In this document: piece by piece, positions 14,578 to 22,628 of the stretch
How the letters are laid out: every line of letters begins with the position of its first letter
Numbering within the stretch: position 1 is the first letter of the stretch
Origin: Verrucomicrobiota bacterium
GTDB taxonomy: Bacteria > Verrucomicrobiota > Verrucomicrobiia > Limisphaerales > UBA9464
Assembly (NCBI GenBank): GCA_947454705.1
Contig: CANGKZ010000046.1
Coordinates: 1-37,455 of the forward strand
Reading direction: 5' to 3'
DNA length: 37,455 nucleotides
Position numbers and translations under genes: made by a program
The notes under the pieces: generated by a model
What the model saw: the letters and a program-made list of their open reading frames with translations, nothing else
The model's database searches: none
Told to the model about the DNA's origin: nothing

Positions 14578-16818
14578 TCAGGCCGCCACGGCCCGGATCG
14601 TCGATGCTTCCTGGAAGGTCTCGCTTCGACGTTCCAAGGATCCTGCTTCGTTCCCGGAATCCGGTTGTGCGGCGAGATGGAAACGAAGCTTGGACAGCAA
14701 CTCCTCGAGTCGCACCGGTTTCGACATGTACTCGTTCATGCCGGCGGCGAGGCAGGCGTCGGCCGCACCGGGCATCACATTCGCGGTGAGGGCGATGATC
14801 GGGATGAACCGAACTCGGTCCGTGCGCGAGCGGATGCGCCGTGTGGCTTCAAATCCGTCGAGATCCGGCATCTGGCAGTCCATCAAAACCAGGTCGTAGG
14901 GAATCTGATCGAGCGCCGCGAGGGCCTCGAGTCCGTTGGCCACCACATCGCAACGGAAGCCCATTTTCTTCAGCAGAATCTGGATGAACTTCTGATTCAC
15001 GATGTTGTCCTCGGCAACCAGGACGCGTGGCATGACCGGACCGATCGCGCTTTCGACTGGGTCCACCGTGGCGCGGAGGTCGGGAGTAATCGCGGGCGCA
15101 CTCGGAGACCGGGTGGGGCGGAGAATGGGAATCAGTGGATCCTGCGGTCGGGCCGCGACGGCCTGAGTCAGGGCGCCAAGAAGGCTGTGCTGACGGACGG
15201 GTTTGACCAGGGTGGCGTTGACGCCCTTGCCGTTGCGCTGGTGGAGATCGGCCTTCTTGCCGGTCGGCGTCATCAGCACGATGCAGGTGGTGCGGAGCAA
15301 TCCCATGGTCTCGGCACGGCGCGCAAGGTCGAGGCCGTGCACGCCCGGGAGTTGGGAATCGACGATGGCGAAATCGTAATGCTGGCCGTGGTCCGCGGCG
15401 GTTTGGAGTTCCTGCAGTGCGGAGTCGCCGTCGGTGAACGAACTCACGCTGAACGCCCAGCCTTCCAGCGTGTGTTGAAGCGAGCGCAGGCTCTTGGCGT
15501 TGGAATCCGCGATGAGCACGCGGCGGGCGCCGAGATGCGCGGCCGGATTGCTGATCGGTGCGCCCGAGCTGCCAAAGCCTTCGGACGGACGGGCGAGCCG
15601 GAGGGTGAACTCAAATTTGGAACCCTTTCCCGGTTCGCTGTGGAGCTGGATCGTGCCGCCCATCAGTTCGATGAGTTTCTTGCTGATGGCGAGTCCGAGT
15701 CCGGTGCCACCGAAGCGGCGGGTGGAGGATGTGTCGCCCTGGGTGAAGGGAGCGAAGAGCGCCCGCTGCGCCTCCTCGGTGATGCCCACGCCGGTGTCGC
15801 GAACGGTGAACACGAGCTCGGCATCGACGTCGCGGATGTCGGAGACCGTCACCTCAATGTCCACTTCGCCGGCGGCGGTGAACTTGATGGCATTGCCTAC
15901 GAGATTCATCAGCACCTGGCGGATGCGGCCCGGATCGCCGCGCAGACGTGCAGGGGCATCGCGGTGAATCAGCGAGATGAGTTCCAGGTTCTTCTCGCCG
16001 GCCCGCGGGGCGAGCAGGTCGAGCACGCCTTCGACGGTTTCGCGCAGGTCGAAATCCACTTCATCGAACTGAAGTTTTCCGGCCTCCACCTTCGAGAAAT
16101 CCAGAATGTCGTTGAGGATGGCCATCAACGATTCACCGCTGCGCTGGACGGTTTCCGCAAAGTCGCGTTGCTCCGGAGTCAGCGGACTGTCGAGCAGCAG
16201 GCTGTTCATGCCCAGCACGCCGTTCATCGGGGTGCGGATCTCGTGACTGATCATCGCGAGAAACTGGGACTTCATTCGCCCCGCCTCGAGGGTCGCCTGG
16301 CGCGCTTTTTCAAGTTCGGCGTGGCTGCGATTCAACTGCTCGGTAAGCAATCGCAGTGTCGCCTGCTGCTGCTCCTCGGCCTGCCGTCGGAGGTTCAGGG
16401 CCTCGAATCCCGATTCCAACTCCCGCTGCTGTGCGTAAAGGATGGCTTGGGTGGGGATGAGTCCGAGGTATTCCCCTTCGGTTCCAATCAGGACCACATC
16501 CTCACATGCGGACCGGCCGCGTCGGGAAAGAGCCCGATGACAGAGCTCCCGAAGCGGAATGTCGCGATGCACGAGGAGGGGTTCTTCGATCAGGCAACTG
16601 GTGATCGGATGCTGCCGATAAAGCGAGAACCCGAAGCGCCCGCCGAGCTTCTCGGCGAGATCCACGCGGCTGCACGTCCCGACCCATCGGCCGTCGTCCA
16701 CCACGGCGATGTAATCCACCCTCCAGTGCAGGAATGCGTAGTGGACCTCCTCACAGGTCGAGGTGGACGGCACGAAATGCGCGTGCACCACCAGTTCGCT
16801 CAAATCGCTGGGATTCAT
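14578..16818 (-). CDS. Soluble CBS-domain hybrid sensor histidine kinase with two receivers
   Basis: This 746-residue protein has, in order: a pair of CBS-like modules (about 8-128; VDYIAVVDDGRWVGT and EYLGLIPTQAILYAQ are the repeat ends), a coiled-coil linker (about 130-185), a HisKA domain with His192 in MISHEIRTPMNG, an HATPase domain (NLVGNAIKFT, DTGVGI, GTGLGLAISKKL), and two receiver domains. The first receiver keeps its acceptor Asp in IVDSQLPG; the second keeps it in LMDCQMPDLDGF. No transmembrane helix or signal peptide is visible, so the input is probably cytoplasmic, perhaps an adenine nucleotide sensed by the CBS pair (inference). No HPt domain or output regulator lies next to it. 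ATG 16818 follows a 215-bp non-coding region. Confidence 0.92.
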   Translation of the reverse strand: MNPSDLSELVVHAHFVPSTSTCEEVHYAFLHWRVDYIAVVDDGRWVGTCSRVDLAEKLGGRFGFSLYRQHPITSCLIEEPLLVHRDIPLRELCHRALSRRGRSACEDVVLIGTEGEYLGLIPTQAILYAQQRELESGFEALNLRRQAEEQQQATLRLLTEQLNRSHAELEKARQATLEAGRMKSQFLAMISHEIRTPMNGVLGMNSLLLDSPLTPEQRDFAETVQRSGESLMAILNDILDFSKVEAGKLQFDEVDFDLRETVEGVLDLLAPRAGEKNLELISLIHRDAPARLRGDPGRIRQVLMNLVGNAIKFTAAGEVDIEVTVSDIRDVDAELVFTVRDTGVGITEEAQRALFAPFTQGDTSSTRRFGGTGLGLAISKKLIELMGGTIQLHSEPGKGSKFEFTLRLARPSEGFGSSGAPISNPAAHLGARRVLIADSNAKSLRSLQHTLEGWAFSVSSFTDGDSALQELQTAADHGQHYDFAIVDSQLPGVHGLDLARRAETMGLLRTTCIVLMTPTGKKADLHQRNGKGVNATLVKPVRQHSLLGALTQAVAARPQDPLIPILRPTRSPSAPAITPDLRATVDPVESAIGPVMPRVLVAEDNIVNQKFIQILLKKMGFRCDVVANGLEALAALDQIPYDLVLMDCQMPDLDGFEATRRIRSRTDRVRFIPIIALTANVMPGAADACLAAGMNEYMSKPVRLEELLSKLRFHLAAQPDSGNEAGSLERRSETFQEASTIRAVAA

Positions 16819-17001
16819 GCTTTTAGTTTTGGGGAACGGATGCCCTCTTCCGCCCCTACGAAGTCCTATCGGACGACTAGAGCGAAAGGATTAGGGGGAT
16901 TTTTCCGCATCCCTAGATGAGCACGGTGGGTTGCTCGCGGGGACGGCCTTTCGGAAGACGCTTACCCCGGGGGGGAAGGCAGCGAACCAGGATTGATGCG
17001 T

Positions 17002-17021
17002 TGCCCGTTGTCTCACGGGCA
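17002..17021. other. Hairpin downstream of the phosphoesterase gene
   Basis: TGCCCGT (17002-17008) pairs perfectly with ACGGGCA (17015-17021) over a 6-base loop. It begins 12 bp beyond the 3' end of the minus-strand phosphoesterase gene. No T-run follows on either strand, so it could be a weak or Rho-assisted terminator or an mRNA 3'-end stabiliser. The rest of 16819-17033 shows no gene; it should hold the kinase promoter. Confidence 0.45.
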
Positions 17022-17033
17022 CCAGCCCAGGGA

Positions 17034-17507
17034 TCAGGCCGGATCGCTCAACGGGTGGAACTCGGCGGTGATGCCGTCGGCGTCGAGGTTTAACACAGCG
17101 ATGCTCCGTTCGAGCTTGAACCGCGGTTTCCCCGAGTAGCCGGGGTTGAAGAAGAGCGTGGATCCGATCGTTTCGCAGAAGGGCTTGTGCGAATGGCCGA
17201 ACACCACGATGTCGGGCTGAATGCGGTTCAGCCGGGCGCCCAGGGTTTCGCCCAGGGAGTGCGGGTTTACGATGTGGTGCAGGAAGATCTTCCGTCCGCC
17301 CAGCTCCAGAATCTCGCTCTCGCGGAAGTCCAGTCCGGCATCGTTGTTGCCCAGCACGGCCGTCACCGGCGCGATGCCCTCCAGATCCATGATCAGGCTC
17401 GGATACCCGATGTCGCCCGCGTGAAGAATGTGATCGACGCCCTCGAACAAAGGGAACACCCGGGGATCCAAGTATCCGTGTGTATCAGAAATGATCCCCA
17501 GTTTCAT
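17034..17507 (-). CDS. YfcE/MJ0936-type metallophosphoesterase
   Basis: This 157-residue protein has all calcineurin-type metal-binding motifs: SDTHG (7-11), HAGDIG near 30-35, GNND near 53-56, a His motif HHIVNPH, and GHSHKPF near 103-109, followed by FFNPGYSGKPR. The size and motif spacing fit the YfcE/YsnB-like family of small phosphodiesterases, whose physiological substrates are poorly defined. The start is ATG 17507. It lies 69 bp after the DUF6580 gene on the same strand. Confidence 0.93.
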   Translation of the reverse strand: MKLGIISDTHGYLDPRVFPLFEGVDHILHAGDIGYPSLIMDLEGIAPVTAVLGNNDAGLDFRESEILELGGRKIFLHHIVNPHSLGETLGARLNRIQPDIVVFGHSHKPFCETIGSTLFFNPGYSGKPRFKLERSIAVLNLDADGITAEFHPLSDPA

Positions 17508-17576
17508 GATGTGGATTCAGGGACGGGGATCGGGATGGGAGGCGGTGGGAGCCGCGGAGCGTGTCCGGACTGGCGC

Positions 17577-18227
17577 TCAGGAGGTGGCTTCCTCGGTTTC
17601 CTGCTCCGCGCCGACGGGGGCAGGGGTGGGGGTGGCTTCGCCCTTTTCCACCGGGGATTCCGCCGGAGCGGACACCCGCCAGGCGGCGCCGAACAGGGCG
17701 GTGAACAATCCGCCGCTGAGCAGGGTGTTGCGGAAGAATTCCCACGTTTCCGGGTAGCCGCCGGTGCCGCGGGTGAGGGCGATCAGCCAGCCGGCAAGCG
17801 TCCGGGTGTACTCTGGATTGCGGAAGGGGTTGAGGAACCACGCCGCGGTGTTGGTGGCGAGGTAGAAGACGAGCGCCCCAAGGATGCCGCCGCCGAGCAG
17901 GCCGGTAAGGCTACGGGTGCCGCGGAAGAAACGGCCGAGGGACCACAACGTGGCGTATCCGACGTAATTGCAGAGCAGGTACAGGACGCCGGTGGCGTTG
18001 AGGACGGAATATCCCTTCACCCATTGGTAATAGGCGTTGAGGGCGAGATCGGAGAGCAGCAGGGCTCCGAGTGGCAGGCGCCAGGTGAGGCGGTCGGGAA
18101 ACAGCGCGCCGGCGCAGAACACCAGCGCATAGACTGCGCTGAAGTTTGGCGGCATGAGGCCAGGCCACCGCGATGCGGCGACCAGCGCCACAAACACAAA
18201 TGGTAGCAACCGGCGAAAACGTTCCAT
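17577..18227 (-). CDS. DUF6580-like integral membrane protein
   Basis: This protein of about 216 residues has five or six hydrophobic helices in the first 180 residues and a Pro/Glu/Thr-rich cytoplasmic-like tail. The N-terminal PPNFSAVYALVFCAGALF and following LPLGALLLSDL resemble DUF6580 proteins, small membrane proteins that look like the S components of ECF vitamin transporters. The aromatic WEFFRNTLLSGGLFTALFG near the end of the membrane part fits the same family. Substrate and partners cannot be inferred; no ECF ATPase is nearby. The start could be GTG 18230 or ATG 18227. Confidence 0.68.
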   Translation of the reverse strand: MERFRRLLPFVFVALVAASRWPGLMPPNFSAVYALVFCAGALFPDRLTWRLPLGALLLSDLALNAYYQWVKGYSVLNATGVLYLLCNYVGYATLWSLGRFFRGTRSLTGLLGGGILGALVFYLATNTAAWFLNPFRNPEYTRTLAGWLIALTRGTGGYPETWEFFRNTLLSGGLFTALFGAAWRVSAPAESPVEKGEATPTPAPVGAEQETEEATS

Positions 18228-18285
18228 CACCCGGCGGGCAGGTTACGGGGGAACAGCTCCGTGGCAAGCCGGGGAAAATGCGTGC

Positions 18286-19092
18286 ATGCTCTCCGGACCG
18301 ATGCTGTTTCCGGTCCTTCATGAAGACGATCAACTGCTGGTGCTGCACAAGCCGGCGGGCCTGGTGTGCCATCCCACCAAGGGCGACGCGTACTCCAGCC
18401 TGATCAGCCGGGTGCGAATCCATCTCGGCGCAGAGCAGGAGCCCCAGATGGTTCATCGGCTCGACCGGGAAACCAGCGGGGTGATGGTGTTTGGCAAAAC
18501 GGCCGAGGCGGCGGCGGAGCTGCGTCGACTGTGGATCGCCGGTCTGGTGACGAAGGAATACCTCGCGCTGGTTCACGGCGCGGTGGCGGAACCCTCGGGG
18601 GTGATCGATGGTCCGCTCGGACGCGACGAGTCGAGCCGGGTGGCGATCAAGGATTGTGTGCGGCCCGATGGGGCCTCGGCGACGACCCGATGGTGGCGCG
18701 TGCGGAATTTTGAGCGGAACGGAGTGGGGTACTCCCTGCTGCGGGTGCGACTCGATACCGGGCGGAAGCATCAAATTCGGATCCACCTCGCGACGTTCGG
18801 GCACCCGCTGGTGGGGGATAAATTGTATGGGGCCTCCGAGGAGCTGTACCTGAAGTTTGTGGAGCGTCGGATGGAACCCGCGGATCGCGAGCAGCTGATG
18901 CTGGCGAGTCAGGCTCTGCATGCGGCGCGGCTGTGGATGCCGTGGGAAGGCGAGGAGCGCGAGTTCGTGTCGTCCCCGGAGCCGCAGTTTCTGGATTTTT
19001 TGGAGGGGCGCCCGGTGGAGTGGCTTGAGGATCCGCACGATCCGCAGCGGCCGTGGGTGGGTGAAGCGGCGGTTGAAGGGTTGAAAAGTTGA
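18286..19092 (+). CDS. RluA-family pseudouridine synthase
   Basis: This 268-residue protein has the RluA-type catalytic motif HRLDRETSGVMVF near 57-69, with the catalytic Asp in HRLDRETSG. It also has KEYLALVHG near 89-97 and RKHQIRIHLATFGHPLVGD near 159-177, all diagnostic of 23S rRNA or tRNA pseudouridine synthases. There is no N-terminal S4 domain. The exact target uridine cannot be assigned from the sequence. ATG 18286 was chosen; the open frame before it does not look coding. The last eight or so codons (from about GAAVEGLKS) and the stop TGA lie inside family A copy A3, so the C-terminus appears to have been remodelled by the repeat. Confidence 0.93.
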   Translation: MLSGPMLFPVLHEDDQLLVLHKPAGLVCHPTKGDAYSSLISRVRIHLGAEQEPQMVHRLDRETSGVMVFGKTAEAAAELRRLWIAGLVTKEYLALVHGAVAEPSGVIDGPLGRDESSRVAIKDCVRPDGASATTRWWRVRNFERNGVGYSLLRVRLDTGRKHQIRIHLATFGHPLVGDKLYGASEELYLKFVERRMEPADREQLMLASQALHAARLWMPWEGEEREFVSSPEPQFLDFLEGRPVEWLEDPHDPQRPWVGEAAVEGLKS

Positions 19093-19320
19093 AGCGTTGA
19101 AGGGGAAAGCGGGGTTTTGCTCAGGCGTTTGGAGTCCCGCCTTTACGCGGCTCTGCTGTTGAACGGGGAAGAAGTCGACGGGTTGGAATTCCGTCGCTCG
19201 GATGACGTATCACGCGCCTACCCGAACCGTCTGAAGACGGGACTCCTAACGAATGAAAAAACCCTCGCGCCAACGTCGGATCCCCCTTCAACAGTTCAAC
19301 TTTTTGACCCTTCAACTGCA
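19069..19320 (+). repeat. Family A element, copy A3 (complete)
   Basis: This 252-bp element has left-arm octamers GTTGAAGG, GTTGAAAA, GTTGAAGC, GTTGAAGG and a right arm that is their reverse complement, ending near 19320. The core keeps GGAGTCCCG with TTTACGCGG (the CCGCG side is CCGCC here, so the first hairpin has one mismatch) and CCGTCTGAAGACGGGACTCC (second hairpin intact). The left arm overlaps the last codons and stop of the pseudouridine synthase gene. With the family B copies and a short tandem repeat it accounts for the 608-bp gap before hprK. Confidence 0.85.
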
Positions 19321-19347
19321 CTTCCTCTCAACCGGGTGATGCGCGAG

Positions 19348-19594
19348 GACCGGTCGGTTTTGATCCCTCGTCCGGTTTCAAAAGCGGTGTCGACGCTGCG
19401 CTCTGCCACCGCACTCCAAACAATGACGGCGCGGTTCAATCGTCAATCTTCCTGCTCCCATCTGATCCGCGTTTTCTCTCCTCTGCGTCTCTGCGGTTGC
19501 TTCCAAGTCTCGGCCTGCGACTTCACACGAGGTCCGCAGACGAATATGGGGCGTGGGTGGAACCACGCCCTCCACCGAGACATGATCTCCGATC
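19348..19594 (+). repeat. Family B composite element, copy B1
   Basis: From left to right it has a GACCGGTCGGT lead, the AAGCGGTGTCGACGC to CACTCCAAA block (19379-19422), a CTCTGCGTCTCTGCGGTT segment, TCACACGAGGTCCGCAGACG, and a hairpin region GGGCGTGGGTGGAACCACGC-CCTCC. The same parts occur in two copies on the minus strand at 36731-37455, with a different order for the CTCTGCG segment, so this is a related but rearranged copy. It is non-coding. Confidence 0.7.
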
Positions 19595-19601
19595 CGCAAG
19601 C

Positions 19602-19652
19602 GCGGTTTCGGTGTCGGTGTCGACGCTACGCTTTGCCACCATTGCTCCAAAG
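19602..19652 (+). repeat. Family B fragment (diverged)
   Basis: A second, more diverged copy of the block GGTGTCGACGCTACGCTTTG-CCACC follows copy B1 by only a few bases and ends in GCTCCAAAGG. It lacks the hairpin half. Confidence 0.55.
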
Positions 19653-19666
19653 GGCCGTAGGTCCCC

Positions 19667-19700
19667 GACTTTGGACTTTGGACTCGGGACTTTGGACTCT
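19667..19700. repeat. Short tandem GACTTTG repeat
   Basis: Four irregular copies of a GGACTTTGGACT-type unit run directly up to the stop codon of hprK (CTA at 19701-19703 on the plus strand). No coding frame or hairpin is evident. It may be a small degenerate array that grew by slippage. Confidence 0.6.
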
Positions 19701-20645
19701 CTAGAGCGGCTTCGCCATCTGCGCCGCGAGGCGGGCGCTGAAGATTTCGGCGGCGTTGTAGCCGGAGATTTTCAGCTTCGTTTGCAGGGCGGCGATTTCG
19801 ACCAGGTTGGCCAGGTCGCGTCCAGGACGTACCGGAATCACCATGCACGGAACCTTCAGTCCGAGAATTTCGGAGGTCATTTGTTCCATGCCGATGCGGT
19901 CCACTTCTTCGACCTTTTCCCACGAGCGTAGGTGTACCAGAAGATCCACCCGCTTCTCGCGTCGAACCGCTCCCACACCGAACATCGCAGCCACATCGAT
20001 CAATCCGATGCCGCGGACTTCAATGAGGTTGCGGCCGATTTCCTTGGCGGTGCCCATGACGTCGTTGCCGTCCTCGACGTGGAGCAGCACGACATCATCC
20101 GCCACGAGGCTGTGTCCGCGCTCCAGAAGGCCCAGCGCGGCTTCGCTTTTTCCGATGCCGCTTTCGCCCTGGATCACCACACCGATGCCCTGGATGTCCA
20201 CCATGCAGCCATGGAGTTGTCCGCGCGGGGCAAACAGATTCTCCAGCGCGATGGTGGCGCGGCTGATGAACTGCATGGTGATCAGCGAGGTGGTGAAGAG
20301 CGGCACGTTGCGGGCTTCCGCGGCTTCGATGAAGGCCTGGCCCGGGTTGATGTCGCGACAGATCACCACGCACGGAATGCGATGGGCGAAGAGTTCGGTG
20401 ATGCGCTGTTGTCGGAGTTCTGGCGTGAGGGACCGGAGGTAGGCGGTCTCCACATTGCCGATCACCTGAACGCGTTTCGGTGCGAAGTACTTGTTGAATC
20501 CGGCCAGCGCCAACCCGGGGCGGTTCACCGTGGATTCACGGATCGGGCGCTTGAGCCCCTCGGCTCCGGCGATGAGTCGCAGACCGAGGTCGGTGGCGTG
20601 CTTGTCGTAGAACGATTTGACCGAGGTGATCGTGGGAGTGGCCAT
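19701..20645 (-). CDS. hprK: HPr kinase/phosphorylase
   Basis: This 314-residue protein matches HprK, which phosphorylates and dephosphorylates a serine of HPr-type proteins. The N-terminal domain (about 1-130) is followed by the kinase domain with His145 in HGCMVDIQG, the P-loop GESGIGKS at 160-167, the VADDVV segment near 181-186 and the signature EVRGIGLIDV at 209-218. The C-terminal IPVRPGRDLANLVEIAA segment is typical. No HPr, EI or EII gene is in the window. The gene follows lptB by 63 bp on the same strand and is probably the last gene of the rho-kdsC-lpt run; in such Gram-negatives the usual partner is an Ntr-type HPr, but that is inference. Confidence 0.94.
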   Translation of the reverse strand: MATPTITSVKSFYDKHATDLGLRLIAGAEGLKRPIRESTVNRPGLALAGFNKYFAPKRVQVIGNVETAYLRSLTPELRQQRITELFAHRIPCVVICRDINPGQAFIEAAEARNVPLFTTSLITMQFISRATIALENLFAPRGQLHGCMVDIQGIGVVIQGESGIGKSEAALGLLERGHSLVADDVVLLHVEDGNDVMGTAKEIGRNLIEVRGIGLIDVAAMFGVGAVRREKRVDLLVHLRSWEKVEEVDRIGMEQMTSEILGLKVPCMVIPVRPGRDLANLVEIAALQTKLKISGYNAAEIFSARLAAQMAKPL

Positions 20646-20708
20646 GGGATTCGTTCGTGTCGCGGATTGGGGACGACGTGGAGTTCCTCCGGTGGCGGGG
20701 CTCCCGCG

Positions 20709-21449
20709 TCAGAGATTGAATTCGGGTCCGAGGTAAATCTCCCGCGCCCGGGGATCCTGCGCCAGAAACTCGGCGGAACCTTCGATCAACACTTCGCCCT
20801 TCACGATGATGTAGCCGCGGTCGATGAGTTTCAGCATCTCGCGGGCGCTGTGGTCGGTGATGAGAATCCCGAGCCCGCGATCGCGCAGGCGGCGGATGAT
20901 TTTCTGAACCTCGTGCACGGCGATGGGATCGATGCCGGCAAAGGGTTCATCGAGCAGCAACACCTTCGGATTGGTGATGAGAGCGCGGGTGATTTCGAGA
21001 CGGCGTTTCTCACCGCCGCTCAACTGATAAGCCCGGCTCTTGGAGAGCGAGGTGAGATCGAGTTCCTCGAGCAGGGAGCGGAGGCGGGTGTCGCGCTCGG
21101 CGGCGTTGCCCTCGCAGGTTTCGAGGATGGCCATGAGGTTTTCCTCGACGGTCAGCTTGCGGAAGACGGACGGCTCCTGCGTGAGGTAGCCAATGCCGAG
21201 TCGCGCGCGCAGGTGCATGGGCAGGCGCGTGATCTCTTGATCCTTGTACTTCACCGCACCTTCGTCGGGCCGGACCTGTCCGACCACCATGTTGAAGCTG
21301 GTCGTTTTTCCAGCGCCGTTGGGGCCGAGGAGTCCGACGATTTCCCCGGCGTTTACATGGATCGAAACGCCGTTCACCACGCGCCTCGCCTTGTAGGCCT
21401 TGGCGAGTTTTTCGACGGTCAGCAGGCGTTCCGGAGCAGGGGAACTCAT
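20709..21449 (-). CDS. lptB: LPS export ABC transporter ATP-binding protein
   Basis: This 246-residue ATPase matches LptB, which powers extraction of LPS from the inner membrane with LptF/LptG. It has Walker A GPNGAGKT (42-49), the Q-loop region YLTQEPSVFRKLTVEEN typical of LptB, signature LSGGEKRR (143-150) and Walker B VLLLDEPFAGIDP (163-175). The C-terminal GEVLIEGSAEFLAQDPRARE segment is the usual LptB end. Its ATG overlaps the lptA stop by 4 bases (ATGA). The permease genes lptF and lptG are not in this window. Confidence 0.96.
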   Translation of the reverse strand: MSSPAPERLLTVEKLAKAYKARRVVNGVSIHVNAGEIVGLLGPNGAGKTTSFNMVVGQVRPDEGAVKYKDQEITRLPMHLRARLGIGYLTQEPSVFRKLTVEENLMAILETCEGNAAERDTRLRSLLEELDLTSLSKSRAYQLSGGEKRRLEITRALITNPKVLLLDEPFAGIDPIAVHEVQKIIRRLRDRGLGILITDHSAREMLKLIDRGYIIVKGEVLIEGSAEFLAQDPRAREIYLGPEFNL

Positions 21450-22081
21450 GGCGTCTTGGCAGGCGCTGCAGTCTTGGCCGGCGAGTTGGTGCTCTTGAAG
21501 ATGTCCTTGATCGCAGTGGCCTTGAAGATCATGAGGAAATCCTTGTCGCCCTTGAACCGGCCGTTGGCGCGATCGAAGACGAAGCGGTTTCCGCGCAGCG
21601 TGTAGTCCTTGGACTCAATTTTGGGCTGAGGTCCGTTTTCCTCACCGGTGAGTTCAATGGTACCCTGCGCCGCATCGAACAAAGCCTGAAACGCGGTGGC
21701 CCGGTTGGTCTCGCCGGTTTTGGATTCGTTCGGATTCGACAGCCCCGGGGTGCTGGCGGTGGTCACCAGCACCACGTTGGTGCGGGCGACGATGCGATCC
21801 GTGATGCGCTTGCCCTTGGCATCGGTGCGCTGGATGACCACGAGGTCCTCACACCAGAGTTCCAGCGTGCCCGGGACGAAAAGATGAACCTTGTCCCAGA
21901 AGTGCCACTGACCGCTCTTGCGATCGATCTCGCCGTGGGCGGCGTCGAGGGATCCTTCATCGGGCTTCAGCTCGACCGCAGGTTCCGCGGCGAGGAGCGC
22001 GACGGCGGAAAGCGGGATCAGGGCGAATCGGAGCAGTTGGGGCAGGAGGCGCATACGGTTCGAGGGACGGCCCGGCGTCAT
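21446..22081 (-). CDS. lptA: LptA/OstA-like periplasmic LPS transport protein
   Basis: This 211-residue protein has an N-terminal signal peptide (hydrophobic FALIPLSAVALLAAE near 18-32) and a body rich in short beta strands. These include FWDKVHLFVPGTLELWCEDL near 62-81 and the later TIELTGEENGPQ and NRFVFDRANGRFKG segments, the pattern of the OstA/LptA domain that bridges LPS across the periplasm. Position supports the call: it lies between an LptC-like gene and lptB, with ATGA overlaps at both ends. ATG 22081 is preferred for that coupling; ATG 22054 is an alternative that would trim nine residues before the signal core. The C-terminus is Pro/Ala/Thr-rich. Confidence 0.8.
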   Translation of the reverse strand: MTPGRPSNRMRLLPQLLRFALIPLSAVALLAAEPAVELKPDEGSLDAAHGEIDRKSGQWHFWDKVHLFVPGTLELWCEDLVVIQRTDAKGKRITDRIVARTNVVLVTTASTPGLSNPNESKTGETNRATAFQALFDAAQGTIELTGEENGPQPKIESKDYTLRGNRFVFDRANGRFKGDKDFLMIFKATAIKDIFKSTNSPAKTAAPAKTP

Positions 22082-22596
22082 TGGAGCGGAGAAAACAACG
22101 AGGTGTGGAAGGTGGCGTGGAGCTGGTTGGAAATCACCAGCCGATCGGCGGCGTGGCTCCAACTGAATCCGACCCCGGAGAGGGAGAATTGTCCGTCCGC
22201 CTGCTTCAGCGTCACCGGGCCGGCGGAATGGACTTCGCGGGAGGTGGTGCTGACCACGCACTGCGGGGCGATGCCCACCCATTCAGCGAGACCAGAATTG
22301 GTATTGAAGGTCTCCAGGGTGAATTGCTCGACCGAGAGTTCGGTGAGGCTCAACGCCCGGTACTGGCTTCCGGAAAAACGGAACACCACGCGTCCGCCTT
22401 CCTGATACGGAAAGCTGAATCCCTTCTGGATCTGATTGGTGGCAATCAGGCGCGATGCGGCCGGGCCGGGGCTTTTGGGGGCGGGACCGGAGGGCTTGGA
22501 GGACGGCGATTGCGCGAGCGCGATGAGCACGCCACAGGACAAAACGCCTGCGAGGGCGAATCGGGCGATCGGGGGTGCAGCCGGGCTCCGTTTCAC
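22078..22596 (-). CDS. lptC: LptC-like LPS transport protein
   Basis: This protein of about 172 residues begins with a positively charged stretch and a hydrophobic segment (RFALAGVLSCGVLIALAQ near 10-27), either an anchor or a signal peptide. A Pro/Ser-rich linker follows, then a beta-rich domain with FRFSGSQYRALSLTELSVEQ, DGQFSLSGVGFSWSHAAD and LVISNQLHATFH. The last motifs resemble LptC, and the gene lies between kdsC and lptA, where LptC is usually encoded. The GTG at 22596 gives the cleanest signal-like start; a TTG at 22662 inside kdsC is the upstream limit. Sequence similarity is modest, so the name rests partly on position. Confidence 0.65.
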   Translation of the reverse strand: MKRSPAAPPIARFALAGVLSCGVLIALAQSPSSKPSGPAPKSPGPAASRLIATNQIQKGFSFPYQEGGRVVFRFSGSQYRALSLTELSVEQFTLETFNTNSGLAEWVGIAPQCVVSTTSREVHSAGPVTLKQADGQFSLSGVGFSWSHAADRLVISNQLHATFHTSLFSPLQ

Positions 22597-22628
22597 GGTG
22601 GTCGCAGTCTTGTCGGGAGCGGCCCGGG

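Noticed and set aside
14665-16920. A 751-codon open frame opposite the hybrid kinase
   Set aside because: Same high-GC antisense effect; the kinase frame has all expected motifs and the antisense product has none.
19932-21605. A 557-codon plus-strand frame across hprK and lptB
   Set aside because: It spans two well-supported minus-strand genes and their boundary; no domain is visible.
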